Shown here: positions 18,198-26,860 of the stretch, piece by piece
How the letters are laid out: each line of letters starts with the position of its first letter
How positions within the stretch are numbered: the first letter of the stretch is position 1
NCBI RefSeq assembly: GCF_018918005.1
Contig: NZ_JAHLPR010000031.1
Span: 1 to 64,000, forward strand
Source: Paenibacillus sp. MSJ-34
GTDB lineage: Bacteria > Bacillota > Bacilli > Paenibacillales > Paenibacillaceae
Direction of reading: 5' to 3'
DNA length: 64,000 bases
Translations under genes and position numbers: made by a program
Notes under the pieces: generated by a model
What the model was told of the DNA's origin: nothing
Database searches by the model: none
Seen by the model: only the letters and a program-made list of their open reading frames with translations

Positions 18198-19128
18198 GCG
18201 CAATATGACCGCAGGTCACCTGTTAGCTTTCATGACGATCTTGATCTGGGGAAATACGTTTATCTCCACGAAAATTTTATTGGTTGACTTCACGCCCGTG
18301 GAAATTTTGTTTTTCCGGTTTCTCATCGGGTATGCGGCCTTGCTGCTGATCGATTCGCAACCGATCCGATTCCGTTCCTGGCGAGAGGAAATGCTGTTCA
18401 TCGGCGCAGGTCTTTGCGGCGTTGCTCTGTATTTCTTGCTGGAGAACGCAGCCCTTACTTATACGCTTGCCTCCAACGTAGGCGTCATTGTTTCCATTGC
18501 TCCGTTCTTTACTGCGGTATTGGCCCACTTCTTTCTGGAAGGGGAGAAAGTAAACGTTCAATTTATGATCGGATTTGTTATGGCGCTCGCGGGTATTATG
18601 GCGATCGGCTTTAACGGCAGCGTTCTGCTGCGTCTGAACCCGGCCGGCGACATTCTCGCCTGCCTGGCGCCCGTCGTTTGGGCCGTTTATTCCGTATTGA
18701 TGCGCAAGATTAGCGCGCTAGGGTATCCTACCGTAAGATGCACCCGCAAAGTGTTTTTTTACGGGCTGTTGTTGATGGTGCCTGCGTTATTTCTATTTCC
18801 GTTTCGTCTGGGGCCGGAGCGATTCTACGACCTCTCGAACGCGTCAAACCTTCTTTTCTTAGGTTTGGGTGCGTCGGCATTATGTTTCGCAACCTGGAAC
18901 CGGGCGGTCGGAATTCTTGGAGCCGTAACGACAAGCATATACATCTATATCGTGCCTGTCATTACGGTCGCGTCTTCGGCGTTGATTCTGCATGAAAAAC
19001 TCACATGGGCGACATATCTGGGAACCTTCCTAACGCTGGCCGGTTCTTACATCTCCGAACGCAGCCGCAAACGGCGGGGAAATCGCGACGCTCGTCATGC
19101 CGCTCAGGCGGCTTCCGACAGAATATGA
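18184..19128 (+). CDS. EamA/DMT-family transporter
   Basis: A 314-residue membrane protein with ten predicted helices and two EamA halves ([20 protein letters not shown] in the first; [11 protein letters not shown] and [20 protein letters not shown] in the second). It is a metabolite exporter of unknown substrate, translationally coupled to the AraC-type regulator. The C-terminus is short, basic and cytosolic ([13 protein letters not shown]). Confidence 0.85.
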   Translation: MTTDKRNMTAGHLLAFMTILIWGNTFISTKILLVDFTPVEILFFRFLIGYAALLLIDSQPIRFRSWREEMLFIGAGLCGVALYFLLENAALTYTLASNVGVIVSIAPFFTAVLAHFFLEGEKVNVQFMIGFVMALAGIMAIGFNGSVLLRLNPAGDILACLAPVVWAVYSVLMRKISALGYPTVRCTRKVFFYGLLLMVPALFLFPFRLGPERFYDLSNASNLLFLGLGASALCFATWNRAVGILGAVTTSIYIYIVPVITVASSALILHEKLTWATYLGTFLTLAGSYISERSRKRRGNRDARHAAQAASDRI

Positions 19129-19261
19129 GAAGGGTAAGGGGCGATGAGGGAGAGGGCGCCCTATCAAAATGGGGGTTCTCCTCGGGTAAAAGTTGATTCC
19201 ATTCTAGTTAAGCGGCATAGAATATTTCATAGAAATGTTCGCATTCCCGAAGGAGGGGTGA

Positions 19262-20296
19262 ATGCTTACCCGCAAGAGGAGTGATCGTATGAATCAACTA
19301 TTATGGATGGCCGTCGGCGCCGGTGCCGTTCTATCGATCGAAGGGCTGTATTGGCTGTATTGGAGATATGTAGGATCTGGTTCTGTGAGAGATTATATTA
19401 ACGAGGATCAGGAGCCCGAAGGAGATTATCGGATTTTACGCAAAATAAAAACGCCCAACCAGCGGATCGCTCTTGTCGAATATCGCGGCCAAATGTGGAT
19501 TTACGGCAACGGCGACGTGATGTTCAGCACTACGGAGGATGAGAATATGTATGCCGAAGCGATGGTGCACATTCCGATGGCAGCGGCGGGCAAGCGGAAC
19601 AAGGTGCTGATCATCGGAGGGGGCGGCGGCGTCACGACCCGCGAGGCGCTCCGATACTCTGAAGTGGAGGAAATCACTGCTGTCGATGTCGATGATGTCA
19701 TGTTGGAGTTCGGCAAACATTTGGAAGCGTTGGTCCGATTTAATCGGGGCTCGTTGAATCATCCCAAAGTGAGGACCGTAATTGAAGACGGGAGAACATT
19801 TATAGAAAACACCCCGATGAAGTGGGATGTCATTGTAATCGACGTGCCTGAACCGACCGGTCGATATCCCCGGTTATCCCGCCTTTTCAGCGTAGAGTTC
19901 TACCGCCTCTTGAAAGAACGATTGGAACCGGAGGGAGCTATCAATATCGCCTGCTCCACTTCCTTCTGGATGCCCGAATACTTCTGGTCCATACAAGAAA
20001 CCCTCAAAAAAGCAGGCTTCCAGGTGCTCCCGTTCCATCACTTCGTACCGGAAGACGGCGAAGACTGGGCTTTTTGCCTGGCAACAACATCCCCTGTAGA
20101 CACGGACGGCTTGCGTATGCTCGTTTCAACGGAATACTTGACCCCGGAACGATTGAAAGATATGTTTTACATGCCGTTTTATTTTGCAAACGGCCAGAAT
20201 CAAGGCGATATCCAAACGGACGATAACACGGTGCTGCTCGATATCGTAAGCGAAGCGGATTACGAACAGGATGGCAACCGGAAAGAATACAATTGA
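19262..20296 (+). CDS. membrane-anchored spermidine-synthase-like protein
   Basis: A 344-residue protein with one N-terminal transmembrane helix (LLWMAVGAGAVLSIEGLYWL) and a polyamine aminopropyltransferase domain. The SAM-binding loop is LIIGGGGGVTTREALRYSEV, with acidic VDVDDVMLE after it. The catalytic-region motif reads VIDVPEPTGRYPRLSRLFS, and SVEFYRLLKERLEPEGAINI follows. It could transfer an aminopropyl group from decarboxylated SAM, but anchored members of the family may have other activities. GAAGGAGGGG before ATG 19262 decides the start; ATG 19289 also has a moderate site. No decarboxylase gene is nearby. Confidence 0.75.
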   Translation: MLTRKRSDRMNQLLWMAVGAGAVLSIEGLYWLYWRYVGSGSVRDYINEDQEPEGDYRILRKIKTPNQRIALVEYRGQMWIYGNGDVMFSTTEDENMYAEAMVHIPMAAAGKRNKVLIIGGGGGVTTREALRYSEVEEITAVDVDDVMLEFGKHLEALVRFNRGSLNHPKVRTVIEDGRTFIENTPMKWDVIVIDVPEPTGRYPRLSRLFSVEFYRLLKERLEPEGAINIACSTSFWMPEYFWSIQETLKKAGFQVLPFHHFVPEDGEDWAFCLATTSPVDTDGLRMLVSTEYLTPERLKDMFYMPFYFANGQNQGDIQTDDNTVLLDIVSEADYEQDGNRKEYN

Positions 20297-20369
20297 ATGG
20301 GTGGGGATGGATTCCTTACAAGGAGTACAGCCTACCCAAGGTTGATGCAAAACCTTTAGCCTGAATTTT

Positions 20370-20777
20370 TTGCGAGGGGTGATCGTTATCCGTTATTCCA
20401 AAAGAGAATTTGTATTTTTCTCTACAGTATGCGCGGTTACAATTTTGCTCTTTTTTCTGATCGATATGATGACATTTCGGTACAAGGAAGGCGGTACGGT
20501 TTCCGGCAATGGAAATCCGGCGCTGATCGTTATCATTGTGACCGTGCCCGTATTTTTGTTGTTCGCGATACTGCTATTTCGATGGACTACATATTTGTTT
20601 CGTAGAATGGAGCGTCGCAAATATTACCTCCTCTTTATGATTGTCGTTTTGTTGGCTGCTTCGATGTACGGAGAGATGACGGTTCTAATGCGTCAAGCCG
20701 GACTCGTCATCCCCGGAGTCTGCGGCCCGGCCAGAGAGCAATGGAGCCAGTTGGGGCAAGAGGCGCCCGAGCTGTAA
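20370..20777 (+). CDS. small membrane protein of unknown function
   Basis: About 135 residues with three hydrophobic helices (FVFFSTVCAVTILLFFLIDM, IVIIVTVPVFLLFAILLF and YYLLFMIVVLLAASMYG) and a short polar tail. I do not recognise the family. It lies 73 bases after the spermidine-synthase-like gene in the same direction. The start is unclear: TTG 20370 and GTG 20379 are the candidates, neither ideally placed relative to GAGGGG (20373-20378). Confidence 0.5.
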   Translation: MRGVIVIRYSKREFVFFSTVCAVTILLFFLIDMMTFRYKEGGTVSGNGNPALIVIIVTVPVFLLFAILLFRWTTYLFRRMERRKYYLLFMIVVLLAASMYGEMTVLMRQAGLVIPGVCGPAREQWSQLGQEAPEL

Positions 20778-21129
20778 TGCGCATATTGCGCACTGGTGAT
20801 TGCATTAACTTCTACCGCCCTGCTCCTCAAGTTCGCGGACACAGGAGACGCTAATTGCATTAGCGTTGCATCGAGCGTATTGCTGCTCTTCAAGCCCGAG
20901 GAAGCGTTTTGTCGGCCCTCTTCTGTGAAAATCCCCCTCGTTCAGATGCTAGAAAGCCAGGGTTTATTACATACGGAGCGGGATTGGATTGCTGCATGCA
21001 GTCCTGAACGATCATTTGCCGCAGAGGTTATGGAAGCTTTATAGCGTGCTGGCAAGCGATTCCCGTGGGGGAAAAAAGGTAAAGCCTGCGATCAGAGTCC
21101 GCTTCATCATACCGCCGGCCGCTGACGAT
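20778..21129. other. intergenic stretch without a supported gene
   Basis: No credible gene. The 82-codon frame at 20796-21044 has no ribosome site and no family-like sequence. The stretch contains ATTAGCGTTGCATC (about 20860), a motif repeated in other gaps of this window (27.15, 33.51 and 42.35 kb). Confidence 0.5.
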
Positions 21130-21470
21130 CCGCCCGAGCGGGCTAACGAAACTGATACACGCTAATCGCCTGTAAATCATCATGTTGCAATGTCTAACGA
21201 AACTCAAGCACGCTAATGAGGGGAAATAGGCGGTACAATCGCCGATTTCCAATGAATAGCGATATGTACTTTCGTTAGGATGACAACATCTTCAATTGGA
21301 GCCCAATAAGGATCGTTAGTTTCGTTAGCGAGCCAAAAGTTTCGTTAGCGCCAAACAAGGAGCGCAGGTCCGCGCGATCGTACTCGAAATGCAAAGAGGT
21401 AGCACCTTCTATATGCCCAATAAAGCCAGTACCATCAACGGTGGGGAATGATAAAGCAGACTCCATTGCG
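21130..21470 (+). repeat. dispersed intergenic repeat, copy B
   Basis: Aligns with copy D along its whole length and with copy A in reverse. It contains two TAACGAAA octamers followed by three TTTCGTTA octamers. The right end continues as CAATAAAGCCAG, CAACGGTGG, GAATGAT and GACTCCAT, all also present in copy D. Confidence 0.75.
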
Positions 21471-21659
21471 GGTTTTCGAAGCTATCAACTTCTCGATGCA
21501 ACACCAATGCATATTGCGGAACTTCATCCTTTTGGGGCGAAGTTTTTTCTTTGGCCAAAACGAATTTTATGGAAAAATTTGTAGCTTGCGGGTATGATGA
21601 TTACGCGGCCTTTTATGCTGCCGGTTGACGTAGGGTGGAAATGAAAGGGGAGATCCATC

Positions 21660-21947
21660 ATGCTTCTTGGGGAAATATTCGTATGGCTGATCGGTGTTTT
21701 CGTATTCTTCGCCATCTTGTATCAAGTGATCCAATCCGCGATCGATCAGTCCAAAATGGCCAGAAACATTCAAGATATAAGAGACATGCTGCATCAGAGG
21801 AAAAACGAAAGGGCGGAAGCCGTCAAACAGGCAAGCGCCTTAGCAAATGAATCTATAATATTCGAGGAATGCCCCGGATGCGGGAGGAAAGTGAAACGGG
21901 ATGAAAGAATCTGTCCGGAATGCGGGCTAACATTGATTGATTCGTAA
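21660..21947 (+). CDS. small membrane protein with C-terminal zinc ribbon
   Basis: A 95-residue protein with one N-terminal transmembrane helix (IFVWLIGVFVFFAILYQVI), a basic helical linker, and a zinc ribbon made of two Cys pairs (CPGCGRKV and CPECGLTL). The ribosome site AAAGGGGAG is well placed. The layout suggests a single-pass protein with a cytosolic metal-binding knob, possibly a scaffold or regulator. I know no function for it. It lies just upstream of the Cfr-type gene leader but has its own stop well before the promoter there. Confidence 0.65.
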   Translation: MLLGEIFVWLIGVFVFFAILYQVIQSAIDQSKMARNIQDIRDMLHQRKNERAEAVKQASALANESIIFEECPGCGRKVKRDERICPECGLTLIDS

Positions 21948-21976
21948 CATGGAATGGGGTGGCAAAAAAACTATCC

Positions 21977-22005
21977 TCCACAACGAACATGATGTTCAGT
22001 ATAAT
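21977..22005 (+). promoter_or_regulatory. promoter of the Cfr-type gene
   Basis: TCCACA (21977-21982), a 17-base spacer and a perfect -10 TATAAT (22000-22005). Transcription would start near 22012, giving a leader of about 210 bases. Confidence 0.6.
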
Positions 22006-22037
22006 ATCATTGTATTGAAATGAGAAAGGGTGACCTT

Positions 22038-22216
22038 AAGCCGATGAAGTACTAATCCTATTCGAACAAGCGAAAAACGTGTTTACGTTTTTTCCGGATA
22101 GGATTTGTGCGGGCTTTTTTATATACTCATTAGGTTTCATGCGTTTATCTTCATCGTAAAGGCATGATCCTTGTTTAAGTATTGCGCCTCCTATCCGGGA
22201 ACAACGGATAAGGAGG
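22038..22216 (+). promoter_or_regulatory. erm-like four-segment attenuator leader
   Basis: Four segments: 1 AATCCTATTCG (22054-22064), 2 CCGGATAGGATT (22094-22105), 3 CCTCCTATCCGG (22187-22198), 4 CGGATAAGGAGG (22205-22216). 1 pairs with 2, and 3 pairs with 4, which hides the ribosome site AAGGAGG inside segment 4. Segments 2 and 3 are also complementary over ten bases (CCGGATAGGA/TCCTATCCGG), so 2:3 pairing would free the ribosome site. The 1:2 stem, extended by AAGCC (22038-22042)/GGCTT (22112-22116), ends in a T-tract and resembles a terminator. A smaller hairpin AAACGT/ACGTTT lies in its loop. Confidence 0.7.
22044..22055 (+). CDS. possible three-codon leader peptide (MKY)
   Basis: ATG AAG TAC TAA lies 13 bases after AGAAAGG (22023-22029), a good match to the anti-Shine-Dalgarno. 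It overlaps the 5' arm of the first leader hairpin. An in-frame ATG at 22020 would give 11 residues but has no ribosome site. Its role as a stalling peptide is inferred from its position. Confidence 0.4.
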   Translation: MKY

Positions 22217-22223
22217 TTTTTTA

Positions 22224-23309
22224 ATGTCTCATCGTGAATTCGGGCTGGAGGGGCCGGCTTCTACCAAATATGACCGGCTGCGCCGTTTCCTTGCGTCCGG
22301 GAATGAACCGAAGTTTCGATTTACGCAAATCGCGCAGGCAATATTCAAGCATAAAATACATGATTTCGAGGACATAACGGTGTTGCCGAAACCGTTGAGA
22401 CAGTCGATCGTTTCGCAATTCGGAAGCGGCATGCTGAATATTAAACCCGTCGTTCATACGCCTTCGCCGCAAGCGGATAAAGTCTTATTCGAAATTCCAG
22501 GGGGCGACAAAATCGAAACCGTCGCCATGAAATATCGCGCCGGCTGGGAATCGTTTTGCATTTCTTCCCAATCGGGCTGCGGTTTCGGCTGCAGCTTTTG
22601 CGCGACCGGGGCAATCGGCCTGCAACGAAATTTGACGGCCGACGAAATTACGGATCAAATTTTGTACTTCTTATTGCAGCGCCGTTCGATCGACAGCATT
22701 TCCTTTATGGGGATGGGAGAAGCTCTTGCCAACCCGCAAACGTTCGGCGCAATAAGAACATTGACCGACCCCGAGCTATTCGGCATCAGTTCCAGAAGAA
22801 TCACGATCTCCACCATAGGCATTATTCCGGGAATTCAAAAGCTGACCAAGCAATTTCCGCAAATCAACCTCACCTTCTCTCTTCATTCCCCTTTTCAAGA
22901 ACAGAGGAGCGAGCTCATGCCTATAAACAACAAATATCCTCTGGCGGATGTGCTGGAGGTTCTGGACGAACATGCCCAAATAACAGGCCGAAAAGTGTAC
23001 ATTGCGTATGTATTGCTGCCCGGCGTCAACGATTCTGCGGATCACGCCCAAGAATTGATCGCGATTGTGAAGAAAAGGCCTAGTTACAAGCAGTTGTATC
23101 ATGTGAATCTCATACGTTACAATCCCGCCATGGGTGCGCCGGAACAATACGGGCGTCCGGATCAGCGCGCCGTGGATGCTTTTTATCGTCAATTAACGAA
23201 AGCGGGAGTCAAAGTAACCGTACGCCAATCCTTCGGCGTAGAGATCGATGCGGCATGCGGGCAATTGTACGGCCAATATGAAGCCAAGCAACAGCGGCGC
23301 TGCAAATAA
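22224..23309 (+). CDS. cfr: Cfr-family 23S rRNA (adenine-2503 C8) methyltransferase
   Basis: A 361-residue radical-SAM methyltransferase. The cluster motif is C119-x3-C123-x2-C126 (CGFGCSFCATG). The two catalytic cysteines of the RlmN/Cfr group are present: C112 (WESFCISSQ) and C345 (DAACGQLYG). It reads GMGEALANPQ where RlmN usually has GMGEPLLN, and long stretches (SISFMGMGEALAN, STIGIIPGIQKL, LTFSLHSPF, LYHVNLIRYNP) follow remembered Cfr sequence. Cfr-type C8 methylation of A2503 protects against phenicols, lincosamides, oxazolidinones, pleuromutilins and streptogramin A. It is probably an intrinsic chromosomal homologue like the Clb enzymes. AAGGAGG is seven bases before the ATG, within the attenuator. 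RlmN is the less likely alternative. Confidence 0.85.
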   Translation: MSHREFGLEGPASTKYDRLRRFLASGNEPKFRFTQIAQAIFKHKIHDFEDITVLPKPLRQSIVSQFGSGMLNIKPVVHTPSPQADKVLFEIPGGDKIETVAMKYRAGWESFCISSQSGCGFGCSFCATGAIGLQRNLTADEITDQILYFLLQRRSIDSISFMGMGEALANPQTFGAIRTLTDPELFGISSRRITISTIGIIPGIQKLTKQFPQINLTFSLHSPFQEQRSELMPINNKYPLADVLEVLDEHAQITGRKVYIAYVLLPGVNDSADHAQELIAIVKKRPSYKQLYHVNLIRYNPAMGAPEQYGRPDQRAVDAFYRQLTKAGVKVTVRQSFGVEIDAACGQLYGQYEAKQQRRCK

Positions 23310-23344
23310 AGGAAACGAGAAAATGAAGGGGGAGTGCCATAACC

Positions 23345-23977
23345 ATGTTGGATTGTATACGCGTCTTGCTTGTTATGGACGATGATCCTAGGTTTACGGA
23401 GCTTCTATCTTTATTGCGTAGAGAACCGGGGTTCGAGGTATCCGTTACCAATTTGAACGAAGTGAAACAACATGTCGCGCGAGGGACGGCAGACGTTATA
23501 TTGCTCAGTTCCTCGCAGCATTCCTTATTTTATGCGGGGTTGAAAACGGCGGGCGAGCTGTTGCGGCAAAATCCCGTCAAAATTATCGTGTTGACGACGA
23601 TCCATGAAAAAGAGGCTGTACTGGACGCATTCACCGCAGGAGTCTTGAATTATTTGCTTAACAAGAGCTACAGAGACATTCCGGCGGCCATTCGAGAGGC
23701 GCATCTCAACCGCAGTTCCCTTCATCCGGATGTCGCGGCGTTACTCCGTCAGGAAATTAAACATTTCAGACATGCGGATATGCAGCAGAGACTAACCCGT
23801 ACCGAAAAACAAGTGCTGCATCTGCTTGCGGAAGGCTGCACGAGAACGGAAATATCGGAGACGCTGCAAGTGTCCCCGAATACGGTCAAATTTCATATGC
23901 GGAATTTAATTCAAAAGATCGGCGGCGCCACGGGGAAGGAAGCCGCGGAACGAGCCAAACGGATGGGATATTTGTAG
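23345..23977 (+). CDS. NarL/LuxR-type response regulator without phospho-acceptor Asp
   Basis: A 210-residue protein with an N-terminal receiver-like domain (1-120) and a C-terminal LuxR helix-turn-helix (LTRTEKQVLHLLAEGCTRTE, ISETLQVSPNTVKFHMRNLI). The acidic pocket D12-D14, T84 and K107 are present, but the site of the phosphorylated Asp reads VILLSSSQHS, with Ser near position 55. It probably does not use ordinary phosphorylation. No histidine kinase gene is adjacent. It starts 35 bases after the Cfr-type gene with AAGGGGGAG in front and may be co-transcribed with it. Confidence 0.8.
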   Translation: MLDCIRVLLVMDDDPRFTELLSLLRREPGFEVSVTNLNEVKQHVARGTADVILLSSSQHSLFYAGLKTAGELLRQNPVKIIVLTTIHEKEAVLDAFTAGVLNYLLNKSYRDIPAAIREAHLNRSSLHPDVAALLRQEIKHFRHADMQQRLTRTEKQVLHLLAEGCTRTEISETLQVSPNTVKFHMRNLIQKIGGATGKEAAERAKRMGYL

Positions 23978-24093
23978 CGCACCCCTGCTCCGAAGATAAT
24001 AGGAATAACCTATAGAATTAATAGATTTTATATATTTTAATTATAGGAGGAGGTGTGAGATAATACGGGCAACAAATATAGGAGATGATGTCA

Positions 24094-24879
24094 ATGAGTT
24101 CCAACCATGCTTGGCAATCCGGATTGTACGACAATAAATTGGGGTTCGTATCCGAACTGGGCAAAGGCGTGGTCGAATGGCTCGATCCGCAACAAGGGGA
24201 GCGCATTCTCGATTTGGGATGCGGAACCGGGGATTTGGCCTATACCATTTCAAAGGCGGGAGCGAATGTGACCGGCATGGATCTATCCGACGCAATGATC
24301 GAAAAAGCGCGGGACAAATACCCGGACATCCGGTTTATAACGGGCAATGCCGAACAATTTCAAGTTGCCGAACCGTTTGATGCCGTCTTTTCCAATGCCG
24401 CTTTGCACTGGATGAAGAACGCCGGACAGGTGGCGGAATGCGTATGGCATGCGCTCAAGCCGGGCGGAAGATTTGTCGCCGAGTTCGGGGGACGGGGCAA
24501 TGTGGAGCAAGTGATAAAGGCGATCGGAGCCGTGCTTGAGGAGAATTACGGCATCGACGCTTCCGGCCTCCATCCGTGGTATTTTCCGAGTATCGCCGAA
24601 TACAGTTCATTGCTGGAACGGCAAGGCTTCCATGTCGCGTACGCCGTTCATTTCGACCGTCCCACTCCATTGACCGATGGCGAGGAGGGACTCCGGCATT
24701 GGCTGAGCGGATTTGCCGGAGGCTTCTTCGAATCGTTCGCGGAAGAGGAGCGAAGCAAAGCCTTCGCGAACATTGCCGCCAAAGCCCGGGACGATTTGTT
24801 CCGGGACGGTAGTTGGCGCTTGGACTATAAGCGGATACGAATCAAGGCTATCAAGCCTTCATCCCGCGCAGCGATATAA
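24094..24879 (+). CDS. class I SAM-dependent methyltransferase
   Basis: A 261-residue methyltransferase. Motif I is ILDLGCGTGDLAY, and the acidic residue ending β2 is in VTGMDLSDAMIEKA. RFITGNAEQF, FDAVFSNAALHWM and LKPGGRFVAEFGG follow as in the trans-aconitate or malonyl-ACP methyltransferase type of fold. The substrate is unknown. ATG 24094 is preferred over ATGs at 24085 and 24088 because AGGAG (24080-24084) is then nine bases away. Confidence 0.8.
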   Translation: MSSNHAWQSGLYDNKLGFVSELGKGVVEWLDPQQGERILDLGCGTGDLAYTISKAGANVTGMDLSDAMIEKARDKYPDIRFITGNAEQFQVAEPFDAVFSNAALHWMKNAGQVAECVWHALKPGGRFVAEFGGRGNVEQVIKAIGAVLEENYGIDASGLHPWYFPSIAEYSSLLERQGFHVAYAVHFDRPTPLTDGEEGLRHWLSGFAGGFFESFAEEERSKAFANIAAKARDDLFRDGSWRLDYKRIRIKAIKPSSRAAI

Positions 24880-24969
24880 TCATTTTCGAACGAACGTATT
24901 GACCTTCTCGTTGCGTCAACGTTTATTCTCGACTTATCACATGCAACGGGTTGAGGAGGACTACGGAAG

Positions 24970-26262
24970 ATGAATACGCTAATGATCAAAGATGTCATAA
25001 TCCTGACGATGAAGGAGGATGAAGCTCCGTTTCGCGGGGATATACTCATCGCGGGGGATACGATTCGGCAGATCGGGCCCGGCCTCGCCGCCGAGGCGGA
25101 CGAAACGATCGAAGGTCAAGGCATGGTTGCGATGCCTGGCCTGATCAATGCGCATCAACATACGCCGATGAGCTTGCTGCGCGGCTTCTCCGACGATTTG
25201 AAATTAATGGATTGGCTCGAGCGGAAGATGCTCCCCGCCGAGGCGAACATGACGCCGGAAGATATTTATTGGGGCTGCAAACTGTCGATGGCGGAAATGA
25301 TCAAGTCGGGCACGACCGCATTTGCCGATATGTACATCCATATGGACGAGATCGCTGCCGCGGTACAAGAAGCCGGTATGCGGGCATCGTTGTCGCGGGG
25401 GCTCGTCTTCCTGCAGGACGACGGAGGGCAGCGATTGCAGGAAGCGCTCGGGCTGGTCGAACGATGGCATGGCAAGGCGGAGGGAAGAATTACGACGATG
25501 CTCGCCCCGCACGCGCCGTACACTTGCCCGCCGGAACCGCTCAAACGCGTCGTCAAGCTGGCCGAAGAGATGAATCTGCCGATTCATATCCATTTGGCCG
25601 AGACGCAGGAAGAGGTCGTTTCCATCCGTGACAAATATGACGAGACGCCCGCGCAATATTTGTATAATGCCGGTCTCTTTGACAGGACGCATGTGCTGCT
25701 GGCGCACGGCGTGCATCTGACCCGGCGCGACATCGGGCTGCTCCGGGGCATGCGCGGAGGGGTGGCGCATAATCCCGTCAGCAATTTGAAGCTGGGCTGC
25801 GGCATTGCTCCGGTCGTCGAGATGATGCAACAAGGCATAACGGTCGGCCTTGGAACCGACGGCGCCGGCAGCGCCGCCACGGTCGACATGTTCGAAGAGA
25901 TCAAGGCGGCAGCCTGGCTGCAGAAGCTTGACTACGGCGATCCGACCAAGCTGCCTGCCGCTCAGGCGCTGCGCATGGCAACGAGGGAGAGCGCAGCCTT
26001 GCTCAACATCGATCGTGAAGTAGGGACGCTCGAAGCAGGCAAGCGCGCCGATCTGATTCTCGTCGACATGAATAAACCGCATTTGCAGCCGGTTCATCAT
26101 GTCGAATCTCTCCTTGCCTACAGCGCGGGCGGGGCCGACGTGGATACGACGATTGTCAATGGCAAGATCCTGATGAGACGCCGGCAATTGCTGACGATGG
26201 ACGAAGAGGAATTGCTTCGGCAAGCTGCCGTCCGCGCCAAACGAATCGTGGCGGGAGTATGA
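24970..26262 (+). CDS. mtaD: MTA/SAH deaminase-type amidohydrolase
   Basis: A 430-residue metal-dependent amidohydrolase. The HxH metal motif is H62-x-H64 (NAHQHTPMSLLRGF), followed by the zinc-ligand regions HIHLAETQEEV and LLAHGVHLT, and GLGTDGAGSAATVDMFEE with the catalytic Asp. GRADLILVDM-like closing strands occur as AGKRADLILVDM. The family deaminates 5'-methylthioadenosine, S-adenosylhomocysteine or 5'-deoxyadenosine to inosine derivatives, a salvage route for SAM by-products. The exact nucleoside cannot be read. GAGGAGG lies before the ATG. Downstream lies an HTH protein whose start overlaps poorly. Confidence 0.85.
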   Translation: MNTLMIKDVIILTMKEDEAPFRGDILIAGDTIRQIGPGLAAEADETIEGQGMVAMPGLINAHQHTPMSLLRGFSDDLKLMDWLERKMLPAEANMTPEDIYWGCKLSMAEMIKSGTTAFADMYIHMDEIAAAVQEAGMRASLSRGLVFLQDDGGQRLQEALGLVERWHGKAEGRITTMLAPHAPYTCPPEPLKRVVKLAEEMNLPIHIHLAETQEEVVSIRDKYDETPAQYLYNAGLFDRTHVLLAHGVHLTRRDIGLLRGMRGGVAHNPVSNLKLGCGIAPVVEMMQQGITVGLGTDGAGSAATVDMFEEIKAAAWLQKLDYGDPTKLPAAQALRMATRESAALLNIDREVGTLEAGKRADLILVDMNKPHLQPVHHVESLLAYSAGGADVDTTIVNGKILMRRRQLLTMDEEELLRQAAVRAKRIVAGV

Positions 26263-26275
26263 ACGCCTCGAATAT

Positions 26276-26860
26276 GTGGAATCGCTGGACGGATATATCA
26301 CCCCTCTCGGCGGAGACGAATATCTTTTTTTACGACCCGGGGCCTATTCGAACGGGAAACGGGCGGCTAACAAAACGATTCCTCTGGCCAAAGACGCCAA
26401 AAAAACGTACGGAACCATTTTGAGCCTGGGGATCGGATTCGGCGCGTCGGGCAATGAAGCGGGAACGAACGCCCGCAAAGCGTTGCGCAAATCGAAGGAG
26501 GCGGGCGGCAACGTTTGCTTTATCGTCCGCGAAGATCAAACGCTGATCGGGCCGCTAGAAATGGCCGACTCGATGCGAACCGTGCTCTCGCCAACCCGCG
26601 CCGATCTGATCAAAAAAGCGGAAGACGCCCGAATGACAAGCTCCTATCTCAGCAAGCTTCTGAATCATATGGCGCGTTGCGGCAAGACGGAGTACAACGT
26701 TCACGAGCTGGCGTCCGTATTGCAAATTACGGACCGAAGCGCGCATCGTCTCATTCTGCTATGGATGGATAACGGCTTGGCCGAAATCGCGGGCATGGAA
26801 AAAGTGGCGAAGGGCCGGCCACCCAAGCAGTCCAAAGGCGATGAACCATCCCCTTATTAA
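26276..26860 (+). CDS. winged-helix protein of unknown role, start uncertain
   Basis: About 194 residues from GTG 26276. The N-terminal part (YITPLGGDEYLFLRPGAYSN, TYGTILSLGIGFGASGNEAG) looks like a small α/β sensor domain. The C-terminal part (YNVHELASVLQITDRSAHRL, LWMDNGLAEI) looks like a winged helix-turn-helix. The reading frame stays open upstream of the GTG through ESWREYERLEY, which seems to belong to the protein, but no start codon with a ribosome site is found. It may be the C-terminal part of a longer regulator whose 5' part was lost, or start at a non-standard codon. Confidence 0.5.
   Translation: MESLDGYITPLGGDEYLFLRPGAYSNGKRAANKTIPLAKDAKKTYGTILSLGIGFGASGNEAGTNARKALRKSKEAGGNVCFIVREDQTLIGPLEMADSMRTVLSPTRADLIKKAEDARMTSSYLSKLLNHMARCGKTEYNVHELASVLQITDRSAHRLILLWMDNGLAEIAGMEKVAKGRPPKQSKGDEPSPY

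Noticed and set aside
20796..21044. 82-codon open frame as a gene
   Set aside because: No ribosome site and no family-like sequence; it lies in repeat-type intergenic DNA.
22224..23309. Calling the radical-SAM methyltransferase RlmN
   Set aside because: GMGEALAN and many long blocks follow Cfr rather than RlmN, and the attenuator-type leader fits a resistance gene.
24970..26301. 365-codon antisense frame over the MTA/SAH deaminase gene
   Set aside because: It is a shadow of the deaminase gene on the other strand; the sense frame has all the amidohydrolase metal motifs.
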